DNA of 55,518 nucleotides from an uncultured Campylobacter sp. (GTDB lineage Bacteria > Campylobacterota > Campylobacteria > Campylobacterales > Campylobacteraceae). Both the position numbers and the translations under genes were made by a program. Numbering within the stretch: the first letter of the stretch is position 1; every line of letters starts with the position of its first letter. Shown piece by piece: positions 1 to 7,940 of this stretch. The notes beneath the pieces are model-generated. The model made no database searches, had not been told where the DNA came from, and saw nothing but the letters and a program-made list of their open reading frames with translations. The stretch spans positions 1 through 55,518 of the forward strand of contig NZ_CALKTT010000099.1 in the NCBI RefSeq assembly GCF_937997535.1, written 5' to 3'.

Positions 1-2
1 AA

Positions 3-341
3 GAAGAACTTGGAGTAACCCTTATGATTCGTTCAAGACAGGGAATACATTTTACATCAGAGGGAGAAAAAGTTTTATATTATAGTCAAGAAGCAAAAAA
101 ATTATTAGAGCTTATGAGAGAAGATTTAAAAGAAGGAAATACAACCATTTCAGGAACATTAAGAGCTGGAATTTCAATAAATTATTCACAATATAACCTT
201 CCTCAAATTTTAAGTGAATATAAGAAAAAATTTCCTAATGTAACAACACATATCACAACTGAATACAGTAGAAATATATTTTTTAAAATTACAAATTTTT
301 ACTTTAAATTTAAAAGTATTTTCATGAAATGCATGCGATGA
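3..341 (+). pseudogene. LysR-type regulator fragment, truncated at both ends
   Basis: The frame is open from base 3, so the gene begins before the window. The visible part reads from the end of the LysR helix-turn-helix (EELGVTL, then an R-S-R-x-G-I-x-F-T motif) through the linker helix into the first strands of the effector-binding domain, ending near TEYSRNIF. After that the reading becomes Phe/Lys-rich, unlike the family, and stops. A full LysR protein has about 300 residues; only about 110 are visible and the effector domain is lost. Base use is strongly AT-rich (AGA, AAA, TTA codons), unlike the GC-richer neighbours, and resembles low-GC Fusobacteria or Firmicutes. I infer an acquired gene fused to resident DNA near 280-300. 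An assembly join is possible. Confidence 0.65.
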
Positions 342-483
342 GACAGTGAGTAAATTTTCAAATTTTAACTTCAGAAATTTTAAAATTTTATCATAAGTGA
401 GTGGAATTTTATTTACGCGTAGTATATAGCTAGTATCATGGCAAATTAGTATTTCTAGGAAGCTGCGCCTAAGATAATTTATA

Positions 484-512
484 AAATTTAGAATTTTAAA
501 ATTCTAAAATTT
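484..512. repeat. Near-perfect 29-nt A/T palindrome
   Basis: The arms read AAATTTAGAATTTT and its reverse complement, with one extra A in the right arm; the inner 22 nt (487-508) are perfectly palindromic. It lies in the 226-bp gap between the LysR fragment and the Hcp-like gene. It could be a weak bidirectional terminator, or one more member of the AAATTTTAAAATTT words scattered through the gaps of this window. Confidence 0.5.
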
Positions 513-567
513 GATAGCTCGCTGATTGCGTAGCCTTGTTTGCGCGCAAGCATGCAAACTTCACGGA

Positions 568-1593
568 TTAAGGCGCGCTCGGTGCGATACCGTGTTTATC
601 CTCGATGAGTTCCGCTTCGTTTAATTGCTTGTATTCGTCGCAGCCGATCTGCTCTGCTAAATCGCATGCTTTCCCGTAAAATTCTTTTGCCAAGGATCTA
701 TCTTGTTTAATGTGCCATCCATTTTTATATAAATCTCCGAGATAATTACACGAGTCCGCGTCCCCGCTCTCGCAAGTATTTTTAAGCAAATTTAGCCCGC
801 TTTGATATAGGCTTGCCGCTTTTTGGTAATTGCCTGCTTTGTATAAGTCTCCCAGAATCAAGCACGACGCCGCCATGCCGCCGTCACAAGCCTTCTGGTA
901 TAAATCCGCAGCCTTTTTGAAATCCTTCTCTACGCCCCTGCCGTCTATATATAGATCCGCTAGGCGCTGACACTCGTATAAGTCGCCTTCATCGCATTTC
1001 TTTTGATTTATTTGAGCTTTCTTTTGGTACAAAACAGCCGCTTTTTTATATAGAATCTCTGCCTTTTGCAAGTCCTGCTCGACCTTGTCGCCGTTTTTAT
1101 ATAAATATGCAAGGTTATTGCACATATCTGCATCACCGTTATCGCAAATCATTTGACGCAAAACCATAGCCTTGTGCTTGTCTCTTGGGGCGCCGATACC
1201 GGATTCGTATAAAATTGCAAGCAAATTGCACGAAAGCATATTGCCGCCGTCACAAGCCTTTTGATGCAGGCTCGCCGCCTTTTGATAATCTTGTCTAACA
1301 CCATAGCCTTCGAAGTATAGTCCTGCAAGCTCATAGCAGCCGGTCATATCCCCACCATCGCAAGTTTTTTTATAAACCTCCGCTGCCTTTTGATAGCTCT
1401 GCGTGGTGTTGATGCCGAATTTATATAAACCCCCGAGCCTATAGCAGCTTCGCGTATCTCCGCCGTCACAGCTGCGCTGCCACATTTTTATCGCTTTAGA
1501 ATAATCGCCGTCCTCATAGAGCTTGTCCGCGTCTTCAAAGACTCCACCCATGCAAAACATAGCTATAACGGCTAGATAAAGATATCTTTTCAT
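568..1593 (-). CDS. Secreted Sel1-repeat, cysteine-rich (Hcp-like) protein
   Basis: A 341-residue protein with a short hydrophobic N-terminus (MKRYLYLAVIAMF) acting as a signal peptide. The rest is a chain of Sel1-like alpha/alpha repeats. Eight C-x7-C pairs are visible (for example CDGGDTRSC, CDGGDMTGC, CDGGNMLSC), each repeat also carrying a Y-x-KA or LY-x-G motif. This disulfide-per-repeat layout is that of the Helicobacter/Campylobacter Hcp family, periplasmic or secreted proteins known to bind beta-lactams weakly or to stimulate host cells; the true role is usually unknown. An AAAGGGAT ribosome site precedes the ATG. Two more members and two remnants lie at 3923-5342, with ppk between them. 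Confidence 0.85.
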   Translation of the reverse strand: MKRYLYLAVIAMFCMGGVFEDADKLYEDGDYSKAIKMWQRSCDGGDTRSCYRLGGLYKFGINTTQSYQKAAEVYKKTCDGGDMTGCYELAGLYFEGYGVRQDYQKAASLHQKACDGGNMLSCNLLAILYESGIGAPRDKHKAMVLRQMICDNGDADMCNNLAYLYKNGDKVEQDLQKAEILYKKAAVLYQKKAQINQKKCDEGDLYECQRLADLYIDGRGVEKDFKKAADLYQKACDGGMAASCLILGDLYKAGNYQKAASLYQSGLNLLKNTCESGDADSCNYLGDLYKNGWHIKQDRSLAKEFYGKACDLAEQIGCDEYKQLNEAELIEDKHGIAPSAP

Positions 1594-1681
1594 TTAATCC
1601 CTTTGAAATTTCTGTAAATCTACTCGCGCGTTCACGGCGCAAAATTCTGCATCTAATATTTTATGATCTCGGTCTGCGCGC

Positions 1682-1703
1682 GGGCTTAGCGAATAGCTAG
1701 CCC
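1682..1703 (-). terminator. Hairpin between ppk stop and Hcp-like start
   Basis: The arms GGGCTTAGC and GCTAGCCC pair around a GAATA loop with one bulged T. It lies 25 nt downstream of the ppk1 stop codon, but no run of U follows the stem, so it may be a processing or stability hairpin rather than a strong terminator. Confidence 0.35.
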
Positions 1704-1727
1704 AAACGACGCAAAATTTCTAGGCGC

Positions 1728-3809
1728 CTAGCTCTCTTTCAAAAGCTTAGTTAGCGCCGTGCCGCTTTCATCATGCTTGCGGATGTTTTTATAAATTTTA
1801 CTAAAATAAGCTTCTAAAAATTCCTGATCGTCGATCCTCTCTTCACCTTTTTTAGGCTCTATCTTTTGGTATTCGCCGCTGCTTTGCAGCTCGAATGCAA
1901 GCTCGTTATCGCTTAGCTGAAGCTTTAAAATTTCTTTTAGCTTGTTTTGCAGATTTTCGTTGTAAATCGGGCTCATCAGCTCCAGTCTGCGCTCTAAATT
2001 TCGCGGCATCCAATCCGCACTCGCGATGTATAGGCTAGGCTGCGCGTGCGCGAAGTAAAAAATTCTAGCGTGCTCTAGGTATTTGCCGACGATCGAGATC
2101 ACGCGGATATTTTCGCTGACGCCCTTAAGCGCCGGGCGCAAGCAGCAGATGCCGCGCACGATGAGATCGATCTTTACGCCCGCAGCGCTTGCCTTATATA
2201 ACGCCTTGATCATATCGCCGTCGACAAGAGCGTTCATCTTAGCGATGATCCTACCGGCAGAGCCTTTTTTCTCCTCGTTTTTTATCATCGCTAAGAGCCG
2301 CTCTTTGATCTGCATCGGCGACATAGAGAGGTTGCCTAGCTTGCGGTTTTTATTGTAGCCCGAGAGGATGTGGAAGAAATTCGTCGTGTCCTTATCGAAG
2401 CGATCGCCGCAAGTAAAAAAGCTCACGTCGGTGTAAATTTTAGCGCTCGAACCGTTGTAGTTGCCCGTGCCTAGGTGGATATAAAATTTAAGCTTGCCGT
2501 CCTCTTTTTTGATGATCTGAGTTACCTTGGCGTGGACTTTAAAGCCCGTGATACCGTAGATGACGTGCGCGCCGGCGTCTTCGAGCGCCTTCGCCCAGTG
2601 CAGATTGTTTTCCTCATCAAACCTCGCCTTAAGTTCTACCATCACCGTCACCTGCTTGCCGTCGCTTGCGGCTTCGATCAGGCTCTGGACGATCGGGGAG
2701 TTTTTCTCCACGCGATACAGCGTCATGCGGATCGAGATAACCTTTGGATCTTTTGCGGCTTCTTTAATGAGCTTTTGGACGGGATCGAAGCTCTCGTAAG
2801 GATGGATCAGCAGGATATCTTCCTTCTCCATCGCGCTCATAACGGAGGTGTTTTCGTTAAAGGGGGGCAGGGTCTTTGGCAGATACTGAGGATGGGCTAG
2901 AAAGGAAAAATCCTTATTGGAAGCGATCTCCCAAAGCCCGTCCAGCGTAAGCGGCACAGCGCATTCATATATATCTTTGTAAAAAATTTTAAGATGGGAA
3001 TTTAGAAATTCTAATAATTCGGCATCGGCATCCTTTTCGATCTGAAGCCGCACGAAAGCCCCTTTACGGCGCAGCTTAAGCCCCGCTTCTAAGATCATCA
3101 TAAAATCATCGGCTTCCTCCTCTTCGATCACGATGTCGGCGTTTCGCGTGACGCGGAAAGCTGCGGAGCTAAGAAGCTTGTAGCCGGGGAAAATTTCCTC
3201 CGCGTGGCGCTTTACGATAGTGCCGATCGGCACGTAGGTGTTTTGCGCGACCTGCACGAAGCGCGGGATCACACGCGGAATTCTAATCATCCCAAAATGC
3301 ACCGACTCGGGCGCGCCCTCATCGCAGAGCTTGACCGCAAGGGAGAAGCTGAGATTGTTTAGATGCGGGAACGGATGGGTTGCATCGACTGCGATCGGGA
3401 CGATGACGGGCATTATCTGCGAGAAAAAAAACTCGTCCGCCGCAGGCTTTAGCTCGGGCTGTAGCTCGTCGTAGCTTTTGATAAAAAGCCCGTTTTTGCA
3501 AAGCTCCTTTTGGATGCCGAAATACTGCTGCTCAAGCTCGGTTTGTTCGTTTCTTAGATAGGAGCGGATCGCGCGCAGCTGCTCAAGAGGCGTCATCTCG
3601 TCATCGCCGCTGGTTATAACGCCGGCTGTGAAAAGCTGCTTCAGACCCGCCACGCGGATCATATAGAACTCGTCTAAATTCGTGCTGTAAATCGCTAGAA
3701 ATTTTAATTTTTCAATTAGCGGGATATCCTTTTTGCATTGTTCCAGCACGCGGGTATTGAAGCGTAGCCAGCTTAGCTCGCGGTTTATAAAATTATTTTG
3801 TGTTTGCAT
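1728..3809 (-). CDS. ppk: Polyphosphate kinase 1
   Basis: Makes inorganic polyphosphate reversibly from ATP; cytosolic or membrane-associated. The 693 residues match the usual PPK1 length. The N-terminal domain starts INRELSWLRFN; the catalytic domains carry RMTLYRV, the histidine motif GFKVHAKV (phosphohistidine region) and a second histidine segment YLEHARIFYF, followed by ASADWMPRNLERR typical of the C2 domain. I chose the ATG at 3809 because AAGGAG lies 8 nt upstream; a longer reading from 3851 would put that site inside the gene and add 14 atypical residues. It stands alone between Hcp-like genes with no exopolyphosphatase next to it. Confidence 0.95.
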   Translation of the reverse strand: MQTQNNFINRELSWLRFNTRVLEQCKKDIPLIEKLKFLAIYSTNLDEFYMIRVAGLKQLFTAGVITSGDDEMTPLEQLRAIRSYLRNEQTELEQQYFGIQKELCKNGLFIKSYDELQPELKPAADEFFFSQIMPVIVPIAVDATHPFPHLNNLSFSLAVKLCDEGAPESVHFGMIRIPRVIPRFVQVAQNTYVPIGTIVKRHAEEIFPGYKLLSSAAFRVTRNADIVIEEEEADDFMMILEAGLKLRRKGAFVRLQIEKDADAELLEFLNSHLKIFYKDIYECAVPLTLDGLWEIASNKDFSFLAHPQYLPKTLPPFNENTSVMSAMEKEDILLIHPYESFDPVQKLIKEAAKDPKVISIRMTLYRVEKNSPIVQSLIEAASDGKQVTVMVELKARFDEENNLHWAKALEDAGAHVIYGITGFKVHAKVTQIIKKEDGKLKFYIHLGTGNYNGSSAKIYTDVSFFTCGDRFDKDTTNFFHILSGYNKNRKLGNLSMSPMQIKERLLAMIKNEEKKGSAGRIIAKMNALVDGDMIKALYKASAAGVKIDLIVRGICCLRPALKGVSENIRVISIVGKYLEHARIFYFAHAQPSLYIASADWMPRNLERRLELMSPIYNENLQNKLKEILKLQLSDNELAFELQSSGEYQKIEPKKGEERIDDQEFLEAYFSKIYKNIRKHDESGTALTKLLKES

Positions 3810-3922
3810 AAAAACTCCTTTTTGAATATTAATTCTAAGATTATAGCCCAATTAAGATTAAATTTTAAAGTCCGAATTTTGTGAGCTTGCAAGTGGGGCA
3901 ATTTAGTATTTAAAATTCTGCC

Positions 3923-4033
3923 CTAATTCCCTGTTTTTCCTAAATCCTTACACATTTGCGCGTCGCCGTCTTTGCAGCCCAGCTTTAAATACCGCCTCAA
4001 ATATAAAATTTGCTCTTCCTCCTCCTCGCTCAT
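3923..4033 (-). pseudogene. Remnant of an Hcp-like Sel1 protein
   Basis: A 36-codon frame starting MSEEEEEQILYL ends with a Sel1-type cysteine pair (CKDGDAQMC, then KDLG) that closely matches the repeats of the neighbouring Hcp-like proteins, but only one pair remains. Just upstream, at 4089, a separate ATG with an AAGGAT site opens a signal-peptide-like start (MKALCLYSQ) that stops at once in another frame. I read the two as pieces of one decayed gene. A genuine 36-residue protein cannot be excluded. Confidence 0.5.
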
Positions 4034-4144
4034 ACCTAGTACCTATTTGCACGCTTGTTTTATTGCGAGTATAAACATAGCGCTTTCATTTTAATCCTTA
4101 CGAATGATATAAATTTAAATTTAGATCGGCAGGCGACGTAAATT

Positions 4145-4234
4145 TTATCTTTTACTAGCGGCTACGCTTTGGTTGATTTCTGCCGCGGCTTGCGTTATTA
4201 AAGATGCCAAAATTACGGGATAAAATTCTTTCAT
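4145..4234 (-). pseudogene. Orphan signal-peptide-like ORF, likely Hcp-like remnant
   Basis: A 29-codon frame begins MKEFYPVILASLITQ and stops after AASKR. It has the charge and hydrophobicity of a signal peptide ending in Q-A-A-A but nothing to export. It lies directly after the 178-residue Sel1 gene, separated only by a 10-codon frame (MANPKKGKEQ) preceded by GGAG. Its position in the Hcp cluster suggests the start of a gene whose body is lost. Confidence 0.35.
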
Positions 4235-4269
4235 TATTGCTCTTTGCCCTTCTTTGGATTTGCCATCTT

Positions 4270-4806
4270 TTACTCCTTGGTTGAATTCGCGTCGTATTTA
4301 TCGCTTATTTCCCAAAAGACTTTTTTCGCGCACTTTACGGGATCGTGTTCCTCCTCATCTCGTAAGCAGTTTTCTAAAGCCACCTTCAGCTCGCAAGATT
4401 TTAGTTTAAATATTCTTTCTTTTTCTAGATGCTCTGAATATTTTTCGCAAGCTATAGCGTAGTTATGTGCCGCTCTTTTGACATTGCCTCTTATCGCAAT
4501 ATCATGTATACCGAGGTTAAAACAAGATGCTGCAATACCTGCCTTGCAAGATTTTTCTAAGGGCACAAAAGCCGCTTCACGCATACCGAGCTCTAAACCC
4601 ATAACATAGCCCAAATCATTGCATTTTTCCATATTACCGCTATCGCATTTTTTAGATAAAATTTCTATTAGTTTAGTGCATGAGCTATATTTGCCGTTTC
4701 CTTTATTGCATTCGTTATAAAGATTTTGTTCCTCTGCCGTAGATTTGGCAGATAACGGACACGACAATATCATAATCAATAAGAATAAAACGCCAATACT
4801 TCTCAT
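4270..4806 (-). CDS. Secreted cysteine-rich Sel1-like protein, 178 aa
   Basis: Starts MRSIGVLFLLIMILSCPLSAKS, a clear signal peptide. The mature part has cysteine pairs CNKGNGKYSSC, CDSGNMEKC and CKAGIAASC, and more spaced C-terminal cysteines, typical of Hcp-type Sel1 repeats but fewer and less regular than in the 341-residue relative. I chose the ATG at 4806 because GAGGAGC precedes it; a longer frame exists but would add a polar stretch before the signal peptide. Its ATG overlaps the stop of the upstream gene as ATGA, so the two are probably translationally coupled. Specific function unknown. Confidence 0.75.
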   Translation of the reverse strand: MRSIGVLFLLIMILSCPLSAKSTAEEQNLYNECNKGNGKYSSCTKLIEILSKKCDSGNMEKCNDLGYVMGLELGMREAAFVPLEKSCKAGIAASCFNLGIHDIAIRGNVKRAAHNYAIACEKYSEHLEKERIFKLKSCELKVALENCLRDEEEHDPVKCAKKVFWEISDKYDANSTKE

Positions 4807-5342
4807 TTCAGCTCCTCTACAGTTCTTTTTAAAAGAGCCTTGCCCTTTATTATCGGATTGCATTCTTTATCTTTTAAACAGCTCTTTAATTCCTCATTCA
4901 TTCTACAAAAAAGCTCACTATTCTTCAGCTTGCTATCGCATACTTTTTCAAAACTCCTAATTGCCCTTTGTATATTGCCGTTAAATTCTATATCTTCCCA
5001 ACCTAGCCCCATGCAATATTCGATAAGGTTAGCATCACACAGCTTAATCAGATATTTCATAGCTTCCTCTTCTCTAAACAAAGATTGTAAAAAATCACTC
5101 TGTATAGTACATGAGCGCATATCACCATCCTCGCACTCTTTAGATAAAATTTCAACGAGTTTATTGCACGATCCATATTTTCCGTCACCGTAATCGCAGG
5201 ATTTAAAAAGCATCCTTTGCTCTTCGTTATTAAAATCCTCTAACTTTATCAAGCTTGTCAAATGCGATTTTGCCGTAGCGGGGATCGCCGCGAATGCCGT
5301 TATAAACGCAAATAGCAAAATTTTAAGATAGAATTTTTTCAT
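4803..5342 (-). CDS. Secreted cysteine-rich Sel1-like protein, 179 aa
   Basis: The signal peptide (MKKFYLKILLFAFITAF, ending A-T-A-K-S) is followed by cysteine pairs CDYGDGKYGSC, CEDGDMRSC and CDANLIEYC, the same layout as the downstream gene, so the pair is probably a tandem duplication. The ATG at 5342 has AAGGAG 5 nt before it; a GTG two codons upstream is less likely. The stop overlaps the next start (ATGA). AT content is higher than in nearby housekeeping genes, as is common for this variable family. Function unknown; periplasmic location inferred. Confidence 0.75.
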   Translation of the reverse strand: MKKFYLKILLFAFITAFAAIPATAKSHLTSLIKLEDFNNEEQRMLFKSCDYGDGKYGSCNKLVEILSKECEDGDMRSCTIQSDFLQSLFREEEAMKYLIKLCDANLIEYCMGLGWEDIEFNGNIQRAIRSFEKVCDSKLKNSELFCRMNEELKSCLKDKECNPIIKGKALLKRTVEELK

Positions 5343-5771
5343 TAGCACTCCTTATTTTAAGCGGCGATTATATTTAAAAATTTTTAGTTAGCTCTTAAAT
5401 TTAAGGAGCTCGGCGGCGCGATAAATGCGCCGTAATCCCACCCGCCTGCGCTTAGATCAAATTTTAAAATTTCGCCGCTGTCGCACAAGCCTCGCGCACG
5501 TAAATTCCGCAATCCGCCGCCAAATTTTACTCGTAACCGATTTAAATCGCGCAGGTGCGGCAAAGTAAGCAAAGCAGGATAAAATTTTATAAATTCAAAA
5601 ACCCGAGGCGCTGTTTATTGCACACCCGCTGCGCTACTTGTTTTGCACCGCCTATTTTGTCGCCGCCAGTTTCGCTACCGTTTCGTACCTGCCGAACTGC
5701 CTACCGAACTGCTCATTTTGATGCACGCCGCCCAGTGCCCGCTACACACGAAAGCTCCATAATCCGCTGCC
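5343..5771. other. Non-coding gap, no gene seen
   Basis: This holds AAATTTTAAAATTTC-type words at its left end and GC-richer sequence to the right, including a short direct repeat (CCGAACTGC, twice, around 5693 and 5706). Open frames on either strand lack ribosome sites and family resemblance. I see no RNA gene. Confidence 0.5.
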
Positions 5772-7940
5772 CTACTTCCCATCTAAATTTAAAATTTCAC
5801 TCGAAATTTCATCTATCGTCGCGTTGAAATCCTGCGCCAGCGCGCGCTTTAGCTCCTCTTTCGCCGCCATCATATCGCGCACGATCGCAGCTTCAAACTC
5901 CTCTCGGTTCAGCGCCTCGTCGCCCTTGGCAAACGCGAAATCCAGCCCGAACCACGTAGCCACGGCAAACGCGGGCACGCACACCACCGCGCCCGGACCG
6001 CACACGAGCCCCGCACTACCGCTTGTTGCGCTGGCGCCCGCTTTGGTAAGGGTCTTCGCGCCCGTCTTGGCCGCAGTTTTAGCGAGGCTCTTGCTTATCA
6101 GCTTTGCGCCCAGCACGCCGCCCAGCGCCCCTAGCCCCGTCCCGCTCGCGCGATACGCCTTGCTTTTTAGGCTGAAGCTCTGCGTGACGTTGAGATCAAC
6201 TTTCGCGCCGTATTTTTTGAGCGTAAAATTTAGCGAGCTCTCATAATCTTTGACGTTCGCCGCAGCGATTTTAGCGATGTTTTCGCCAAAATCTTTCGGG
6301 AAGCTCTCGCTCACGAAGCCCGCAAATTTCTCATTCAGATACGCACCCGCGTCATCGTCCCACACGCCGTGCCACAGCACCAGATAATCGCTCAAAAACG
6401 AGTAATTGAAATCCGCCATTTTCTGCGCGCTAAGCCTCGCGCCCTCGTCATAAACGGCGTCGATGTAGCTATTTAGCGCGGACGCGGCGTTTACTTCCGC
6501 GGCGAAGCGCGTAGCGTTTAGCTCGCCTCTTAGCGCGTCCGCCTCGCGCGCGCTTAAGATCAGCCGCTCGCCGCTTTGCAGTACGATCTGCACGCTCGTC
6601 TCGACTGCGCTTTTAGGATGTGCGCCCTCCGCTCCGCTGCCTGCCGTGCGCGTCTGCGCGGCGCAGATCAAACACAGCGTGACGTAAGCAAGCGCAAAGA
6701 TCGTGCCGCTAAAGCGCCCTATTTTGGGCGCGGCTGCTGCTCGCGGCATAAAAAGCACGAAGGCGCAAAGATGCAAGATCGCGCAGTAAAAGAGGAAATC
6801 TCCCGCGCAGATCAGAAACAAAAGAGCGATTTTTAGCGCGCTAGGGCTCTGCGACAGCGCCAGCTCGAACAGCGCGTTTTTGTAAAATTTCAAAGCGTAA
6901 ATTTCATTTAGCAGGGCGGATCTGAAGTGCGCTTGCGGCACGGTAGATTTTAAAATTTCAAAAATTTCGGCTACCGATGCGGGGCTTGTCGCGGAATTTT
7001 TGGCGGAATTGTCGGCAGCCATACTCGGTGCGGCGGGATTTTGGGCTAAATTTTTCGCTGCGGCGGGGCTAGTCGTAGAATTTTTAGCGAAGGTCTGCGG
7101 CGCGGCTGCGGTATTTGCCTTTGAATTTTCAGCCGAGGCGTGCACCGCTCTGACGGAGCCTGCTTTAAAATTTGCGGGCGAAGCGGTAGGATTTTTGACG
7201 GCGTCCGGTGCGGACTTGACAGCATTATCGGTCTCGGAATTTCTAATAACTATGGCAGCGTTATTCGCCGCGAAATTTTTAACGGATTTAGCGGCATTAT
7301 ATGTTGCAAAATTTCCGACGGGTGCCGAAGCGTTATTCCTCACGAAGTCTTCGGCGGATGAAGCGGTGCGGGTAAGCGGAGTAAAATTTATCGCGGAATT
7401 TAAAGAGTGCTCAGCTGAATCCGTAGCGTCCGCAAGCTGCAAATAGGCTAAATTTATGGCGAAATTTACCGCTACGGCAAGCACGGCGAGCAGCAAAATG
7501 CTAAGCTTCAGCGATAAAATTCTAGGGTTTTTAATCTCTTTTAGGCTAAGCTTAAGCACCGCTAGGCGCATCAGAGCAAGAGCTGCAGGCAGCGCCGCGA
7601 GCGTCACGAATAGCTCCGCGCCGCGCAGATCCGCTAGGCCTAGCGCCAAAGTGACGCTTAAGAGGATCGCGCCCGCGCAGGCAAAAACCCCGCTTATGAG
7701 CCTGCCTCTAAAAATTTTAATCAAAGTCCCGCCGCTGCGAAATAGCGCCGCATTGGCGCGCTGCTTTGCCTCGTAAAAAAAGGTAAATAGCACCCGAAAT
7801 AGCGCGTAAGCCCAAAACGCCGCCAGCGCGCAAAAGCCCGCGTCACTGAAATCCTGCGCGTAAAGCGCGAAGCAAAAAACGCTAACGATCAGCGCTAGCC
7901 TAAGCGCTATTTCACAGATCCAGCGGCGCGTCGTCGTCAT
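5772..7940 (-). CDS. Large membrane protein of unknown function
   Basis: About 722 residues. The N-terminal 170 residues contain four hydrophobic helices. Residues roughly 180-330 are low-complexity, rich in Asn, Ala, Ser and Lys, with repeated K-N-x-A and N-F-A words. A fifth helix follows (ALLFLICAGDFLFYCAILHLCAF), then one near FALAYVTLCLICA. The C-terminal third is soluble-like, then Gly/Ala-rich and hydrophobic (GLGALGGVLGAKLI), ending with an acidic helix starting LNREEF. The start overlaps the end of dnaB by 29 nt; an earlier ATG at 7958 is possible and neither has a strong ribosome site. I do not recognise the family. Overlap with dnaB suggests co-transcription. Confidence 0.7.
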   Translation of the reverse strand: MTTTRRWICEIALRLALIVSVFCFALYAQDFSDAGFCALAAFWAYALFRVLFTFFYEAKQRANAALFRSGGTLIKIFRGRLISGVFACAGAILLSVTLALGLADLRGAELFVTLAALPAALALMRLAVLKLSLKEIKNPRILSLKLSILLLAVLAVAVNFAINLAYLQLADATDSAEHSLNSAINFTPLTRTASSAEDFVRNNASAPVGNFATYNAAKSVKNFAANNAAIVIRNSETDNAVKSAPDAVKNPTASPANFKAGSVRAVHASAENSKANTAAAPQTFAKNSTTSPAAAKNLAQNPAAPSMAADNSAKNSATSPASVAEIFEILKSTVPQAHFRSALLNEIYALKFYKNALFELALSQSPSALKIALLFLICAGDFLFYCAILHLCAFVLFMPRAAAAPKIGRFSGTIFALAYVTLCLICAAQTRTAGSGAEGAHPKSAVETSVQIVLQSGERLILSAREADALRGELNATRFAAEVNAASALNSYIDAVYDEGARLSAQKMADFNYSFLSDYLVLWHGVWDDDAGAYLNEKFAGFVSESFPKDFGENIAKIAAANVKDYESSLNFTLKKYGAKVDLNVTQSFSLKSKAYRASGTGLGALGGVLGAKLISKSLAKTAAKTGAKTLTKAGASATSGSAGLVCGPGAVVCVPAFAVATWFGLDFAFAKGDEALNREEFEAAIVRDMMAAKEELKRALAQDFNATIDEISSEILNLDGK

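Noticed and set aside
2862..2867. G6 tract in ppk as a possible phase-variable site
   Set aside because: Six bases is too short for typical Campylobacter phase variation, and ppk is intact.
5384..5572. 62-codon minus-strand frame after the Hcp-like cluster
   Set aside because: No signal peptide, cysteine pairs or ribosome site; looks like chance.
7000..7446. Plus-strand open frame of 148 codons
   Set aside because: Antisense to the Ala/Asn-rich linker of the large membrane protein; Ala/Phe-rich composition comes from the repeats, and no ribosome site is present.
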